Below, one piece after another: positions 34,371-44,118 of a stretch of DNA of 64,000 nucleotides; position 1 is the first letter of the stretch, and each line of letters begins with the position of its first letter. A model generated the notes under the pieces. It searched no databases. It saw only the letters and a list, made by a program, of their open reading frames with translations, and was not told where the DNA came from. The translations under genes and the position numbers were made by a program. The stretch comes from Terrimonas pollutisoli (GTDB lineage: Bacteria; Bacteroidota; Bacteroidia; Chitinophagales; Chitinophagaceae), in NCBI RefSeq assembly GCF_029360765.1, contig NZ_JARKNA010000013.1:1-64000 (forward strand), in the 5' to 3' direction.

Positions 34371-37307
34371 TCAGGACAAGGCTTCATACAATACTTCCAC
34401 GGGGTGCAACGCTTTTCTGCCGGTGCCGTCCTTTACCTGGTGACGGCAACTGGTACCGGGAGCAGCAATGATCGTATGTTCTGCTTGCTTACGAACAGCG
34501 GGAAACAATACCAGCTCCCCGATTTTCATCGACAGCTCATAATGTTCCTTTTCATACCCAAAGGAACCGGCCATACCACAACAACCGGATGGGATCACTT
34601 CCACCGAATAATTTTCCGGCAACGATAAGAGTTTTACCGACGGAGCAACAGAAGACAAAGCTTTTTGCTGGCAATGCCCGTGCAACTGGATCTTTCTTTT
34701 TTCTTTGGTGAACTGAGCAGCGCTGATATTTCCTTTTTCAATTTCGCCGGCAATAAACTCATCTATCAAAAAAACATGTTTGGCCAGTTGTCTTGCCGTG
34801 GTCAAATGTTCGTCATCAGCCAGGTCAATATACTCGTCTCTGAATGTAAGAATAGCGGATGGCTCAATACCTATCAACGGTGTATCCGCAGTGATGAGTG
34901 GATGCAATAAAGCGATGTTCTTATTGGCGATCTTTTTAGCTTCACGAATCAATCCTTTTGACAGCCATGATCTGCCACTTTCAATATGTTCCGGTATCAC
35001 CACTTCATAGCCCAGTTTTTCCAGCAATAAGATCGCCTTAATGCCTATTGAAGTATCATTATAATTAGTAAACTCATCGCAAAAAAGATATACTCTTTTT
35101 AGTCCTTTTGAAACTGCTTCCTTGCCCCCCTTTAGGGGATGGGGGCTTCTTTTCCTATACCAATTTTTCAAAGTAGTTTTATACAGCGTGGGCATTGATC
35201 TTTTGACAGCAAACCCCGAAACTTTTTTTATCAACGCACTGACGCCACGGTTGGTCATCATAAAATTATAGATACCGGGTGCTATGGCCCCCAGCCTCGC
35301 CGATTTGGTAAAATTGGCAATCAGCTTCGAACGAAAAGGAACGCCATTGGCATCATAATAATGCTGCATGAACTCGGCTTTCAGTTTGGCTACATCTACA
35401 TTGCTCGGGCATTCCGACTTACAACCTTTGCAGCTTAGACAAAGATCCATCACCTCGTAGATCTCTTTATGATCAAAACGGTTGAGCTTATCGGAGTTTG
35501 TCAAAAACTCTCTCAGTATGTTGGCCCTTGCACGGGTCGTATCTTTTTCATTGCGGGTGGCCATAAAGGAAGGGCACATCGTTCCTCCCGATAAATGTGT
35601 TTTGCGGCAATCTCCTGACCCATTGCATTGCTCGGCATGTTGCAATACATCCTGGTTATGAAAACGAAAAATGGTTTTGAATGCAGGCGTTTGCTGGCCG
35701 GGTGCATAGCGCAGCATCGTATTCATCGAAGGGGTATCAACGATCTTGTTGGGGTTAAAAATATTATCAGGGTCCCAGCTTCTTTTTACCTCTTTCAGCA
35801 GTTGATAATTTTTTTCTCCGATCATTTGCCGGATAAATTCACCCCGCAGCCGTCCATCGCCATGCTCGCCGCTTAAGGAGCCATTGTATTTTTTAACCAG
35901 CGTAGCAATTTCTTCCGCAATTACACGGAACAACTGGTTGCCTTCTTTGGTCTTGAGGTTAATGATAGGACGTAAATGTATTTCACCGGAACCTGCATGC
36001 GCATAATGCACAGAAAACAGATTGTGCTTCTCCAATATCTTATTGAAGTCGCTGATAAAATCCGGCAGGTCGTTTACATCAACCGCCGTATCCTCGATCA
36101 CCGGCACGGCTTTATCATCGCCGGGCAAATTGCTTAGCAATCCCAACCCGGCTTTACGCAATGTCCATATCTTTTTGGTGTCGTCACCAAACAACAAAGG
36201 AAAATGATAACCCAATCCTGCGGCCCGCATCTCAGTTTCTACCTGGTGAGCAATAGCAATCACCTCTTCCCTGTTTTCTCTGGCAAACTCCACTACCAAT
36301 ATCGCACCCGGGTCTCCCTTGACAAAAAAACGATTTTTGATTTGCTCTTTATTCTCTTTCGTACATTCCAGGATATAATGGTCTATCAGTTCGCTGGCGC
36401 TGGGTTTATATTTTAATGCAATCAAATTGGCTCTTAATGATTCATCAATCGTATTGAAATGCACACACAATAAGCCGACTTCTTTTGGCGGCAGCGGAAC
36501 CACATTCAATTTTATCTCGGTAATAAAAGCCAGGGTACCTTCCGAACCGGCAATCAGTTTGCAGAAATTAAAATCAGGCTCACCGGCTGTAAAGGGTGCG
36601 GTGTCTAACAATACATCAATGGCATAACCGGTGTTTCTTCTTTCCACCGTTTTCTTGGGAAACTCTTTTCGGATCTCCACCTGGTTTTCATAATTACTCA
36701 ACAGGCTGCGCAGCGACCGGTAAATAGTTGCTTCCAGGTTACTGCCTTCACATTTTTGATGAAACTCGTCTATGTTCAGCGATTTAAATTCCGTTTCACT
36801 GCCATCACTGAGCAGCGCTTTTACTTCCAGCAAATGCTCTCTTGTACTTCTGTACACTACCGAATTGGAGCCGCAGGAATTATTGCCGACCATGCCGCCG
36901 ATCATCGCCCGATTGGCGGTGGACGTCTCGGGCCCAAAGAAAAGACCATGCGGTTTCAGGAACATGTTCAGTTCATCACGGATTACGCCGGGCTGTACCC
37001 GCACCCATTTCTCTGCTGCATTCAATTCGATGATTTGGGTAAAATATTTGGACACATCTACGATAATGCCGTTGCCCACCACCTGGCCGGCCAATGAGGT
37101 GCCGGCTGTCCTTGGTATCAGCGATGTTTTTTCTGCCCTGGCAAAATGGATGAGTTTTTTAATATCGGCAACCGACCGCGGAACTGCAACCGCCAACGGC
37201 ATCTCCCGGTAGGCTGAGGCATCGGTAGCATATAAGGTACGGATCGTGACATCATCATACAGTTCTCCTTCCAATTCACTGGCCAGGCGCCGCAGTTTTT
37301 CTTTCAT
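34371..37307 (-). CDS. FAD-linked oxidase / Fe-S oxidoreductase fusion (D-lactate dehydrogenase-like)
   Basis: The 978-residue protein joins an FAD-binding (PCMH) domain with GTSLAGQVVGNGIIVDVS near 65-82, an FAD-oxidase C domain with SGEHGDGRLRGEFI near 482, a 4Fe-4S pair with CLSCKGCKSECPSNVD near 620 and a cysteine-rich GlpC-type domain ending GCCGMAGSFGYE near 920. It is likely a membrane-associated D-2-hydroxyacid (D-lactate or glycolate) dehydrogenase feeding quinones. At about residues 718-735 (SPHPLKGGKE) the coding DNA contains a palindromic intergenic-type repeat (35124-35146), see its entry. Single gene. Confidence 0.88.
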   Translation of the reverse strand: MKEKLRRLASELEGELYDDVTIRTLYATDASAYREMPLAVAVPRSVADIKKLIHFARAEKTSLIPRTAGTSLAGQVVGNGIIVDVSKYFTQIIELNAAEKWVRVQPGVIRDELNMFLKPHGLFFGPETSTANRAMIGGMVGNNSCGSNSVVYRSTREHLLEVKALLSDGSETEFKSLNIDEFHQKCEGSNLEATIYRSLRSLLSNYENQVEIRKEFPKKTVERRNTGYAIDVLLDTAPFTAGEPDFNFCKLIAGSEGTLAFITEIKLNVVPLPPKEVGLLCVHFNTIDESLRANLIALKYKPSASELIDHYILECTKENKEQIKNRFFVKGDPGAILVVEFARENREEVIAIAHQVETEMRAAGLGYHFPLLFGDDTKKIWTLRKAGLGLLSNLPGDDKAVPVIEDTAVDVNDLPDFISDFNKILEKHNLFSVHYAHAGSGEIHLRPIINLKTKEGNQLFRVIAEEIATLVKKYNGSLSGEHGDGRLRGEFIRQMIGEKNYQLLKEVKRSWDPDNIFNPNKIVDTPSMNTMLRYAPGQQTPAFKTIFRFHNQDVLQHAEQCNGSGDCRKTHLSGGTMCPSFMATRNEKDTTRARANILREFLTNSDKLNRFDHKEIYEVMDLCLSCKGCKSECPSNVDVAKLKAEFMQHYYDANGVPFRSKLIANFTKSARLGAIAPGIYNFMMTNRGVSALIKKVSGFAVKRSMPTLYKTTLKNWYRKRSPHPLKGGKEAVSKGLKRVYLFCDEFTNYNDTSIGIKAILLLEKLGYEVVIPEHIESGRSWLSKGLIREAKKIANKNIALLHPLITADTPLIGIEPSAILTFRDEYIDLADDEHLTTARQLAKHVFLIDEFIAGEIEKGNISAAQFTKEKRKIQLHGHCQQKALSSVAPSVKLLSLPENYSVEVIPSGCCGMAGSFGYEKEHYELSMKIGELVLFPAVRKQAEHTIIAAPGTSCRHQVKDGTGRKALHPVEVLYEALS
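35124..35146. repeat. Palindromic dispersed repeat inside a coding sequence
   Basis: GCCCCCCTTTAGGGGATGGG then GGC has the CCCCTTTAGGGG core of the phylum's intergenic palindromes, related to the CCTCCC repeats near mgtC. It lies in frame within the 978-residue oxidoreductase and encodes the linker SPHPLKGGKE between the Fe-S region and the cysteine-rich domain, so the reading frame is kept. Confidence 0.6.
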
Positions 37308-37601
37308 TGATCACTGGTTTATTCATCATGATGACTTGATTCTTAAGTGAAACAAATCATGAAGTTATTGTAGCTGAAATTTTTGCAAATATATTAAAAT
37401 GGGGCTCAGGTTTGCCGGTTGGATATTTGGCCTTATAGAAGTTGATCTGCCCCTATTGTACAAAGCACTTAGCCATTTTTCTTCTATCCGTTTTAATGAA
37501 GTTAATTCTTGTATATCTAAAAACTGCGCTGGTTTTGGGTGTCCTTTTGTTGGGTTATATCCTCTTGGATAGGATAGCCAGGTTCAGACATAATTGCATC
37601 G

Positions 37602-38273
37602 TTATTCATCATTCATACTTATCCAATCAATTTTCTTTGTTTTATATCCTGAAATATTTCCCTTATTGAACAAGTTTTTAAGTCTTTCCGTAATTATCCA
37701 ATTAAAAGAAAACCCGCCGATTTGAAAAATATCATAATTGATTTCTTTTGCAAACGATAGCGATTGCCCATGTACCCTTAAACGGCTATTTTGGCTTTCA
37801 AAACTTTTAATATTTGAAATGTTTTTAAACTTGACATTTTTCGTCACAACTTGATTTGGCAAAAACCTATGACTTATTAGAAAGTTTGATTTCGAAAAAT
37901 CAATTAACGAATACATGTTCCCAATTGGAAAGAACCAATAATAGTTAGCCAACATTCTATTGTCGACTTCTATATGTAATTCGAAAAATCGATGTTGCGG
38001 CAAATTGCAATTACATAGAATATTCTTCACATTTTCACTTACAATAAATCCCCAAAATAAAATGCTATCGGATACAAAGTCTGTGAGTTTAGCTCCCTTA
38101 TGTAAAACCAGATAATCTAATATTAATGACTCTTCAGGTAAAACATCGGGTCTTAGTTGTGAAAGAAGGCTATAATTATCATAGCACCACCCTTTATGTT
38201 GTGAAATTTGCGGAAAAACTTTTCCAGTTGTATTCAGTTCGTTATCATTGTTAAGTAAGTAAAAGCCTGGCAT
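37602..38273 (-). CDS. Possible Imm11-like (DUF1629) immunity protein
   Basis: The 223-residue protein has no signal peptide. Two features suggest the Imm11/DUF1629 family of polymorphic-toxin immunity proteins: a central FWGFIVSENVKNILCNC near 67-83 and a C-terminal NWIITERLKNLFNKGNISGY near 190-210, matching that family's repeated VSERLKxxLxxxG pattern, plus a D-F-S/hydrophobic middle. No toxin gene is beside it. Composition is A/T-richer than the neighbours, as in acquired genes. The family call is from pattern memory, not an alignment. Confidence 0.45.
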   Translation of the reverse strand: MPGFYLLNNDNELNTTGKVFPQISQHKGWCYDNYSLLSQLRPDVLPEESLILDYLVLHKGAKLTDFVSDSILFWGFIVSENVKNILCNCNLPQHRFFELHIEVDNRMLANYYWFFPIGNMYSLIDFSKSNFLISHRFLPNQVVTKNVKFKNISNIKSFESQNSRLRVHGQSLSFAKEINYDIFQIGGFSFNWIITERLKNLFNKGNISGYKTKKIDWISMNDE

Positions 38274-38409
38274 TCTATGTGTAACGATTTATTTCAATAA
38301 AATAAAATGGCGCATGAATTACTGCTAAAAATTTTATTTCTGCTAAAATACTCTACTTATAATAGTAAACAATTTTTTCAATTTCTTCTTTTTTGGCTAC
38401 CAAGCAACG

Positions 38410-38440
38410 AAAAAAAAGTGGCAGCTGATATTGCTGCCAC
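38410..38440 (-). terminator. Rho-independent terminator of the SnoaL-like lipoprotein gene
   Basis: On the minus strand GTGGCAGC, seven-base loop, GCTGCCAC, then eight T. Stem of 8 bp with high GC; located 20 bases past the stop at 38460. Confidence 0.85.
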
Positions 38441-38459
38441 TCCTAAACAAATTTTTCAA

Positions 38460-38981
38460 CTATTTCTTTTTCGTTGTATCCATAGCCGGCATTTGCTGCA
38501 TCCATTTCATCATCTCTCTTGGCTCCATAAACCCCCAATGCTCTATGGCTTTGCCATCTTTGAACTTAACTACTTCGATTGATCGCATATCATATGGCCC
38601 CGCAGGCATACCCATAGAACCATCGCTGGTACCGGTGAACCGCATCCAGGAAAACACGTATTCATCGTCAGCCAACTCCTTAATTATTTCCATTTTGTTG
38701 TCCTTACTGGCGCCATGCCACATTTTTATCATGGATTTAAGGCTATCCCTGCCCATATCACCCCGCTCCGTATGGTCAACAAAATCACTTGCTACCGCAT
38801 CGTCAATTTTACTGACATCACCTGACTGAAAAGCATCGACGACAACATGCGAGGCAGCGATATTTTTCTCTGTCTGGTCACTCATTTTACCAGCACCCAT
38901 TTTATCATCGCCGGCTTTATTATTGCAGGACATGCAAAAAAGAAATAAGCATGATGAAATTGCTAGAAGAGACTTTTTCAT
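38460..38981 (-). CDS. SnoaL-like (ester cyclase type) lipoprotein
   Basis: The 173-residue protein has a lipobox FCMSC (Cys19) followed by NNKAGDD. The domain after residue 40 (ASHVVVDAFQSGDVSKIDDAVASDFVDH, shown in parts: VVDAFQSGDVS, SDFVDH) and the later RFTGTSDGSMGMPAG...VVKFKDGKAIEHWGF is the SnoaL/polyketide-cyclase-like fold. Likely periplasmic, outer-membrane anchored; ligand unknown. It has its own strong terminator. Confidence 0.85.
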   Translation of the reverse strand: MKKSLLAISSCLFLFCMSCNNKAGDDKMGAGKMSDQTEKNIAASHVVVDAFQSGDVSKIDDAVASDFVDHTERGDMGRDSLKSMIKMWHGASKDNKMEIIKELADDEYVFSWMRFTGTSDGSMGMPAGPYDMRSIEVVKFKDGKAIEHWGFMEPREMMKWMQQMPAMDTTKKK

Positions 38982-39328
38982 GTTACGTTTTTATTTAGGT
39001 TAAAAAAAATACATGCAAAAGGGCAGGATTGATTTGTAAAACCTCAAGGAAAGAAGTAGAAAAAAGGCAGGCTTGTAAAGAAAGGTTAAGATAAACAAAT
39101 TTATGTAAATAACCCCGGAAGAAATAATCGCAGTAATGCAGGCAATGATTTACGCGTTGCCGTTGTTTCCCACCGGCAGCCGGATTAGAGTGAACTTTGA
39201 ATATTAAAGAAGGTCCACCGACGTCATTTGTAACAATACAAGATATCTAACACTATTTTGCTGGTTATGAATATTGAGTATTAGTAAACATATTGCGAAT
39301 TTATTAAGAACAATGTAGGCGAAACGAA
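38982..39328. other. Gene-free stretch
   Basis: I see no coding frame. It contains a degenerate palindrome near 39163 (TTGCCG...CGGCA) and A/T-rich sequence before the ATG at 39329. No clear promoter motif. Confidence 0.5.
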
Positions 39329-39583
39329 ATGAATAAGATTCCCATTATTTTTTTCCTTATTGCTATTGGCCTAGTTCTATTCGTTCTTTGCTTATCTTCC
39401 TATGACTCTAAAGAGTGGGAGTTTTTTTCAGGTATTTTAGCACTATACACAGGATCTATTATACTGCTACATAGTATCAAATATAAGAAGACCTCTATGC
39501 ACGGATTGAGGTTTCGGGGAATATTAGCTGGTCTAATGGGAGTTATTATCGGACTAATTTTAGTAATTGAATATTTCAAATAA
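39329..39583 (+). CDS. Small membrane protein of unknown function
   Basis: The 84-residue protein has three hydrophobic segments (about 4-24, 33-49, 64-81) separated by DSKEWEF and KYKKTSMHGLRFRG. No family recognised. It is A/T-richer than the neighbours and convergent with the TlpA gene, 5 bases apart. Confidence 0.55.
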   Translation: MNKIPIIFFLIAIGLVLFVLCLSSYDSKEWEFFSGILALYTGSIILLHSIKYKKTSMHGLRFRGILAGLMGVIIGLILVIEYFK

Positions 39584-39588
39584 GAACA

Positions 39589-40812
39589 CTAGCTTTCCTT
39601 CAGCAATCCCTCCACCGTTGCATAAAACTCTTTTTTAAACTCTTCATAATACTTCCCACTACCCGGTCCATAAAAAGAAGAATGAATTTCCTTTACCGTT
39701 CCATCCCTGCTGAGAAAGATAGTAGTTGGAAAGGCTTTGATCGGCGTTATTTGAGGCAACGTTTTTTCGGTACGTAAGGAATCACCAACAGCTACTCCTG
39801 TTATCAGCATCGGGTATTTTATAGCAAACAACTGCTGAAATTTCCTCACACTTTTCTGCGACCGTTGAAAGTCCGTGCTGTATTCATAGGCCAGCGAAAC
39901 GACCTCTACTCCCCTACTTTGGTTCTTATCATAGTAATCACTCAGAAATTTTGTTTCATCCAGGCAATTGGGACACCAGCTTCCCATAATTTGGATGATG
40001 ACCACTTTATTTTTAAACCGTTCATCGTTGATGGAGACCTTATTGCCATCAATATCATTGAAGGTAAAATCAAGTGTCGAATACCCTGCTTTCAATTGCG
40101 GTGCAAGACTCTCCGGCAACTTCGCTGCAGCACTCTTTTCAGCCACCCAGCTTTCTTTGCCCGCAATGCCCGAACCAAAAAAGCCTTCAACAATTTTATT
40201 ATTGCCGGCAATTTTTGCAGAGAAGGTGTAAGCATGGGCGCCATCAAACGTGGAAAGCAATAACAAATCGCCTGTAACAATTCCCTGCAGGTAGCGGTAG
40301 TCACCCGTAGGTGTCAAAAAGGTACCCGTGAGCTGGTTGCCTTTCTGAACAAACTCCGCTACGGCCAGTCTCGTAGTGCCATTCGGTCTTGTAATGGTCA
40401 CCGCCCACCGGCCACTGATATTATTTTTCGCAGCACCCTTTATCGCATCAAATCTTTTTTTACCGGGAAGAGCTACAAAGGGCCATTGCTGCGTTTTGCC
40501 GGCTATAGCTTTCAACCATATTCCTTTTAACGAACCATCTGGTTGCACCCTGGCTTTGAACTCCGATTCAAATACCGGCATCCGGAAAGTAACGGAATCA
40601 CTATTTATGTTTAGATCTCTGACCTGTATCTTTTCTGTTGCATTGATGATGTACAATTGAGTTTGATTACCGGTCCCTTTTATCGCCATATTGAAAACAA
40701 CTTCTTTTCCATCTTCCCGGTAAAGAATGCCACGGTAGTCACCGGGCTTTGGCTGGGCATTTGAAAAAAATGAAACACAACATAACCCGGCTACAACGAA
40801 TAAAATCTTCAT
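39589..40812 (-). CDS. TlpA-like thioredoxin-fold protein with N-terminal beta domain
   Basis: The protein has 407 residues from MKILFVVAG, with a signal peptide ending SNAQ near 19. The first 250 residues are beta-rich with repeated strands (NQTQLYIINATEKIQ, GTFLTPTGDYRYLQG), and a thioredoxin domain follows with IMGSWCPNCLDETKFLSDYY, holding the CPNC redox pair. It probably reduces or isomerises disulfides in the periplasm. Single gene. Confidence 0.85.
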   Translation of the reverse strand: MKILFVVAGLCCVSFFSNAQPKPGDYRGILYREDGKEVVFNMAIKGTGNQTQLYIINATEKIQVRDLNINSDSVTFRMPVFESEFKARVQPDGSLKGIWLKAIAGKTQQWPFVALPGKKRFDAIKGAAKNNISGRWAVTITRPNGTTRLAVAEFVQKGNQLTGTFLTPTGDYRYLQGIVTGDLLLLSTFDGAHAYTFSAKIAGNNKIVEGFFGSGIAGKESWVAEKSAAAKLPESLAPQLKAGYSTLDFTFNDIDGNKVSINDERFKNKVVIIQIMGSWCPNCLDETKFLSDYYDKNQSRGVEVVSLAYEYSTDFQRSQKSVRKFQQLFAIKYPMLITGVAVGDSLRTEKTLPQITPIKAFPTTIFLSRDGTVKEIHSSFYGPGSGKYYEEFKKEFYATVEGLLKES

Positions 40813-41057
40813 GCACATTTTTTTGAACTGCAATACTAAAATAAAACATCGGTTACCGACCGGTTACATGACTTAAAAAACTGTTTAATTGTTCCGTTTC
40901 AGCAGCTACCAGTATGTAAATTTCAGCTCGATCTAAACAATAAATCCTTAACTTTTACCACTTAAACCAGGGACTATTTTCAACGGCTAATCTGGTTACC
41001 CTGTTATTTCTTATTAGTAGCACCGTTATTTCAATCTTTAAACCTTAATCAAACAGG

Positions 41058-42740
41058 ATGAAAAAAACAAAGCTTCCACTTCTACTCTTCTTCATTTTAA
41101 TAGGGCTGTCATCCTGCAAGGGAAAAAATGCAGCGGTGGCAACACAAGCCATCAGCGAACTTGATCTCAAACGGGGTGATGTGGTTGTATGTGGCCCGGC
41201 AGATAAACAATTTGGAACGGTTGAATTCAGCACTTCCTGTTCACCCAAAACAAAAAAAGATTTTGACATGGCAATCGCCCTGCTGCATTCTTTTGAATAT
41301 GACGAAGCGGAAAAAGTATTTGCAAAAGTGATTGAGCAGGATCCGGAATGCGCCATGGCCTATTGGGGTGTAGCGATGTCAAATTATCACCCGCTTTGGG
41401 CGCCGCCGACCCCACAGGAGCTGGAAAAAGGAGCGAAAGCCATTACGATGGCGCAATCGCTTTCCCAACAACCCGGCGTAGAGACTGAGTACATCAATGC
41501 GATGGCTTTGTTTTATAAAAATTGGAACACAACAGACCATCGTACCCGCAGCCACAATTATAAGAATGCGATGGAAAAAATCTATACCGCCAGCCCTGCC
41601 AACAAAGAAGCGGCTATATTTTACGCATTAGCACTTAATGCAACGGCTGATCCGGCCGATAAGTCGTTTGTCAATCAAAAAAAAGCTGGCGACATTCTCA
41701 CCACATTATATCCCGAAGGTCCTGATCATCCCGGCATCGTTCATTATATCATTCATAGCTACGATTATCCTGAGCTGGCAACCCTGGCATTGCCAGCTGC
41801 AAGAAAGTATGCGGCCATTGCTCCTTCCTCCGCACATGCACAGCATATGCCATCACATATCTTCACCAGGCTTGGGTTGTGGGATGAATGTATTCAGTCG
41901 AATCTTGTAGCCGCATCTTCGGCCAAATGCTATGCTGAAAACGCAGGCCTGAAAGGTCACTGGGACGAAGAATTGCATGCCCTTGACTATCTCGTGTATG
42001 GGTATTTACAAAAAGGACAAAATAAGAAAGCCAAAGAACAATGGGATTATCTCAGGACGATGAAAGAAGTTCACCCTATAAATTTTAAAGTGCTATATGC
42101 CTTTGCCGCCATTCCTTCACGATACGTGCTGGAAAATAAAATGTGGAAAGAAGCAGCCAGCCTGGAACCCTATCCCGCCAACTTTCCCTGGGAAAAATTT
42201 CCGTGGCAAAGAGCGATCATTTATTTTACCCGGCTATTGGGTAATGTTCATACCGGCAGGCTGGATTCCGCAAAGATGGAATTAAGAAAAATGCAAATAC
42301 TTCGGGACACATTACTGGGACGAAAAAATGCTTACGAAGCCAGTCAGGTAGAGGTACAGCTAAAAGCGGGTGAAGCCTGGATACTTTTCGGTGAGGACAA
42401 AAAGGATGAAGCATTAAAATTGATGAGCAATGCTGCGGACCTCGAAGACAAAACCGAAAAACATCCTGTCACCCCGGGTGAAGTAATTCCTGCAAAAGAA
42501 TTGTTGGCCGATATGCTGTTAGAAATGAACAGGTCGGCCGATGCATTAATAGCCTATGAAGCCGACCTGAAAAAACATCCCAACCGGTTTAATGGTTTAT
42601 ATGGAGCAGCACTTGCCAGTGAAAGAACAAACAACACCGGGAAAGCAAAATACTACTACGGACAATTACTAGCCATTGCAAACTCCTCTGATGCAGGCAG
42701 AGCTGAGTTAGAACAAGCAAGATCGTATTTGAAAAAATAA
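41058..42740 (+). CDS. TPR-repeat lipoprotein
   Basis: The 560-residue protein has a lipobox LSSC (Cys20). TPR-like helical repeats run through most of the length (FEYDEAEKVFAKVIEQDPECAMAYWGVAM in parts: EYDEAEKVFAKV, DPECAMAYWG; later ADALIAYEADLKKHPNRFNG). HAQHMPSHIFTRLGLWDE near 255 is a motif seen in a conserved Bacteroidota TPR family. It lies probably at the periplasmic face of a membrane; partner unknown. Confidence 0.8.
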   Translation: MKKTKLPLLLFFILIGLSSCKGKNAAVATQAISELDLKRGDVVVCGPADKQFGTVEFSTSCSPKTKKDFDMAIALLHSFEYDEAEKVFAKVIEQDPECAMAYWGVAMSNYHPLWAPPTPQELEKGAKAITMAQSLSQQPGVETEYINAMALFYKNWNTTDHRTRSHNYKNAMEKIYTASPANKEAAIFYALALNATADPADKSFVNQKKAGDILTTLYPEGPDHPGIVHYIIHSYDYPELATLALPAARKYAAIAPSSAHAQHMPSHIFTRLGLWDECIQSNLVAASSAKCYAENAGLKGHWDEELHALDYLVYGYLQKGQNKKAKEQWDYLRTMKEVHPINFKVLYAFAAIPSRYVLENKMWKEAASLEPYPANFPWEKFPWQRAIIYFTRLLGNVHTGRLDSAKMELRKMQILRDTLLGRKNAYEASQVEVQLKAGEAWILFGEDKKDEALKLMSNAADLEDKTEKHPVTPGEVIPAKELLADMLLEMNRSADALIAYEADLKKHPNRFNGLYGAALASERTNNTGKAKYYYGQLLAIANSSDAGRAELEQARSYLKK

Positions 42741-42828
42741 CAAACACTATCTCGTAGGTTTGAATCTTAAAATGTTTCTTATATTTTTGAGACCATTCCA
42801 CTTTCCAAATCCACTAACATATTAAATA

Positions 42829-43437
42829 ATGATTATTTACGGAACCAGGTCTAAAGAACTTGCCAAACAAGTATTAACCGACAAATGCCCTAACTGCGGC
42901 ACACAGAATAGTATGGAAATATATGTTTTTCAGAAATATGCCCATGTTTTCTGGATACCGCTTTTTCCAATGAGTAAAACAGCCCTGAGTCAATGCAACC
43001 ATTGCAAGCAGGTGTTAAAAGAAAAACAAATGTCATCCTCTTTGTTATCGTCTTATTCTACTTTAAAAGAACAAAGCAAAACTCCTAAATGGACGTTTTC
43101 AGGACTAGCTCTGATTGTGGCCCTGGTAGCATTCGCATTCGTAAGTGAAAAAAAGAAAGATGAAAAGAATGCAAAGCTGATTTTGTCACCACAAAGCGGC
43201 GACATATTCGAAATTAAAACGGAAGACCATCAATATACTCTTTATAAAGTGGATGGCCTGCGGGGAGATTCAGTTCTTATTCGGGTTAACAACTATGAGA
43301 CAAATAAAGTGTCCGGGTTAAATGACCTGAAGAAAAAGGGTGAGGCTGCTTATTCAGAAGATTTATTCGCTATTCTTAAAAAAGATTTGCAGCAAATGCT
43401 CGACAAAGGTGAAATTATGGATATTGAAAGAAAATAG
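42829..43437 (+). CDS. Zinc-ribbon membrane protein
   Basis: The 202-residue protein has a zinc ribbon formed by CPNCGTQN near 19-26 and CNHCKQV near 58, then a single transmembrane helix near 85-104 (SGLALIVALVAFAFV) and an extracytoplasmic tail of about 95 residues with QSGDIFEIKTEDHQYTLYKV. Similar zinc-ribbon/TM proteins in Bacteroidota are uncharacterised. Confidence 0.75.
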   Translation: MIIYGTRSKELAKQVLTDKCPNCGTQNSMEIYVFQKYAHVFWIPLFPMSKTALSQCNHCKQVLKEKQMSSSLLSSYSTLKEQSKTPKWTFSGLALIVALVAFAFVSEKKKDEKNAKLILSPQSGDIFEIKTEDHQYTLYKVDGLRGDSVLIRVNNYETNKVSGLNDLKKKGEAAYSEDLFAILKKDLQQMLDKGEIMDIERK

Positions 43438-43690
43438 ATGATCACATCTATTCACTCCAGGGAACTGTGAATTTTATTATTTATAGAATAAAGTCTGAGA
43501 AATTATCTGCGATTTTTTATTCGCAAGGCTGTTTTGGGAAAAGAAAATCAGTAAGTATTTATTCATCGGCTATTCTTTCAAACTCTTTATCGTGACTTCA
43601 AAAGTTGTTTCACCGCATAGGAAAAACATAAGTGGCACATAGAATCTGTTACAAAACATCTATGTGTGTTCTTTCTATGTTATTATATAC

Positions 43691-43975
43691 CTATGTGGTG
43701 AGTTTTTGATTTGCAGGTTTTTCAGGTTGATTCAAACTTGCGTTATGTATGTCCGGCAAAGCATTCGCGGATTTGTATTTATAATTGAAATATGCATAGG
43801 CAGTTGCCAGTAAAAAAATAAGAGCCAATAGTAACCCAACGATCAACCAGGGACGCTGATTAATTAATGGCTGACGGGGCAGCTTTACAGATAGTTTTCT
43901 ATATGCCACTGCTTGCAAATTGTTGTTTGCTGAAATTACCGAAAGACGGTCAAATCTTTGCAAAATAACATTCAA
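43691..43975 (-). CDS. Small single-pass membrane protein
   Basis: The 94-residue protein has a basic N-terminal half (VAYRKLSVKLPRQPL), one hydrophobic helix near 45-64 (LIVGLLLALIFLLATAYAYF) and a polar C-terminal tail. No family recognised. It is divergent from the PAP2 gene; the coding call rests on length, start and helix pattern. Confidence 0.5.
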   Translation of the reverse strand: MNVILQRFDRLSVISANNNLQAVAYRKLSVKLPRQPLINQRPWLIVGLLLALIFLLATAYAYFNYKYKSANALPDIHNASLNQPEKPANQKLTT

Positions 43976-44118
43976 GCTAAAATATTAAAACAACGTACCA
44001 GGATGACGGTTTGAAACCGTGCCGTCCCTAGCCAGGCAACTTGCCAACTCACCGTTTTTCCGGTTACCGCTAAACTTCCGTACCTTAAGTATGAGTCTGT
44101 GAGTAATGGAAGGATTAT

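Noticed and set aside
36756..37212. Overlapping plus-strand ORFs of 113 and 146 codons
   Set aside because: Both lie opposite the FAD-binding domain of the 978-residue oxidoreductase; shadows caused by codon bias.
37442..37669. Plus-strand ORF with a hydrophobic stretch (MKLILVYLKTALVLGVLLLG from 37496)
   Set aside because: It overlaps the end of the 37602-38273 gene by 68 bases on the other strand and shows no recognisable family or promoter; a small membrane protein is possible but not supported.
40858..40880. Tandem CGGTTAC units (CGGTTACCGACCGGTTAC) upstream of the TlpA gene as an operator
   Set aside because: Only two short copies and no known regulator nearby; likely chance.
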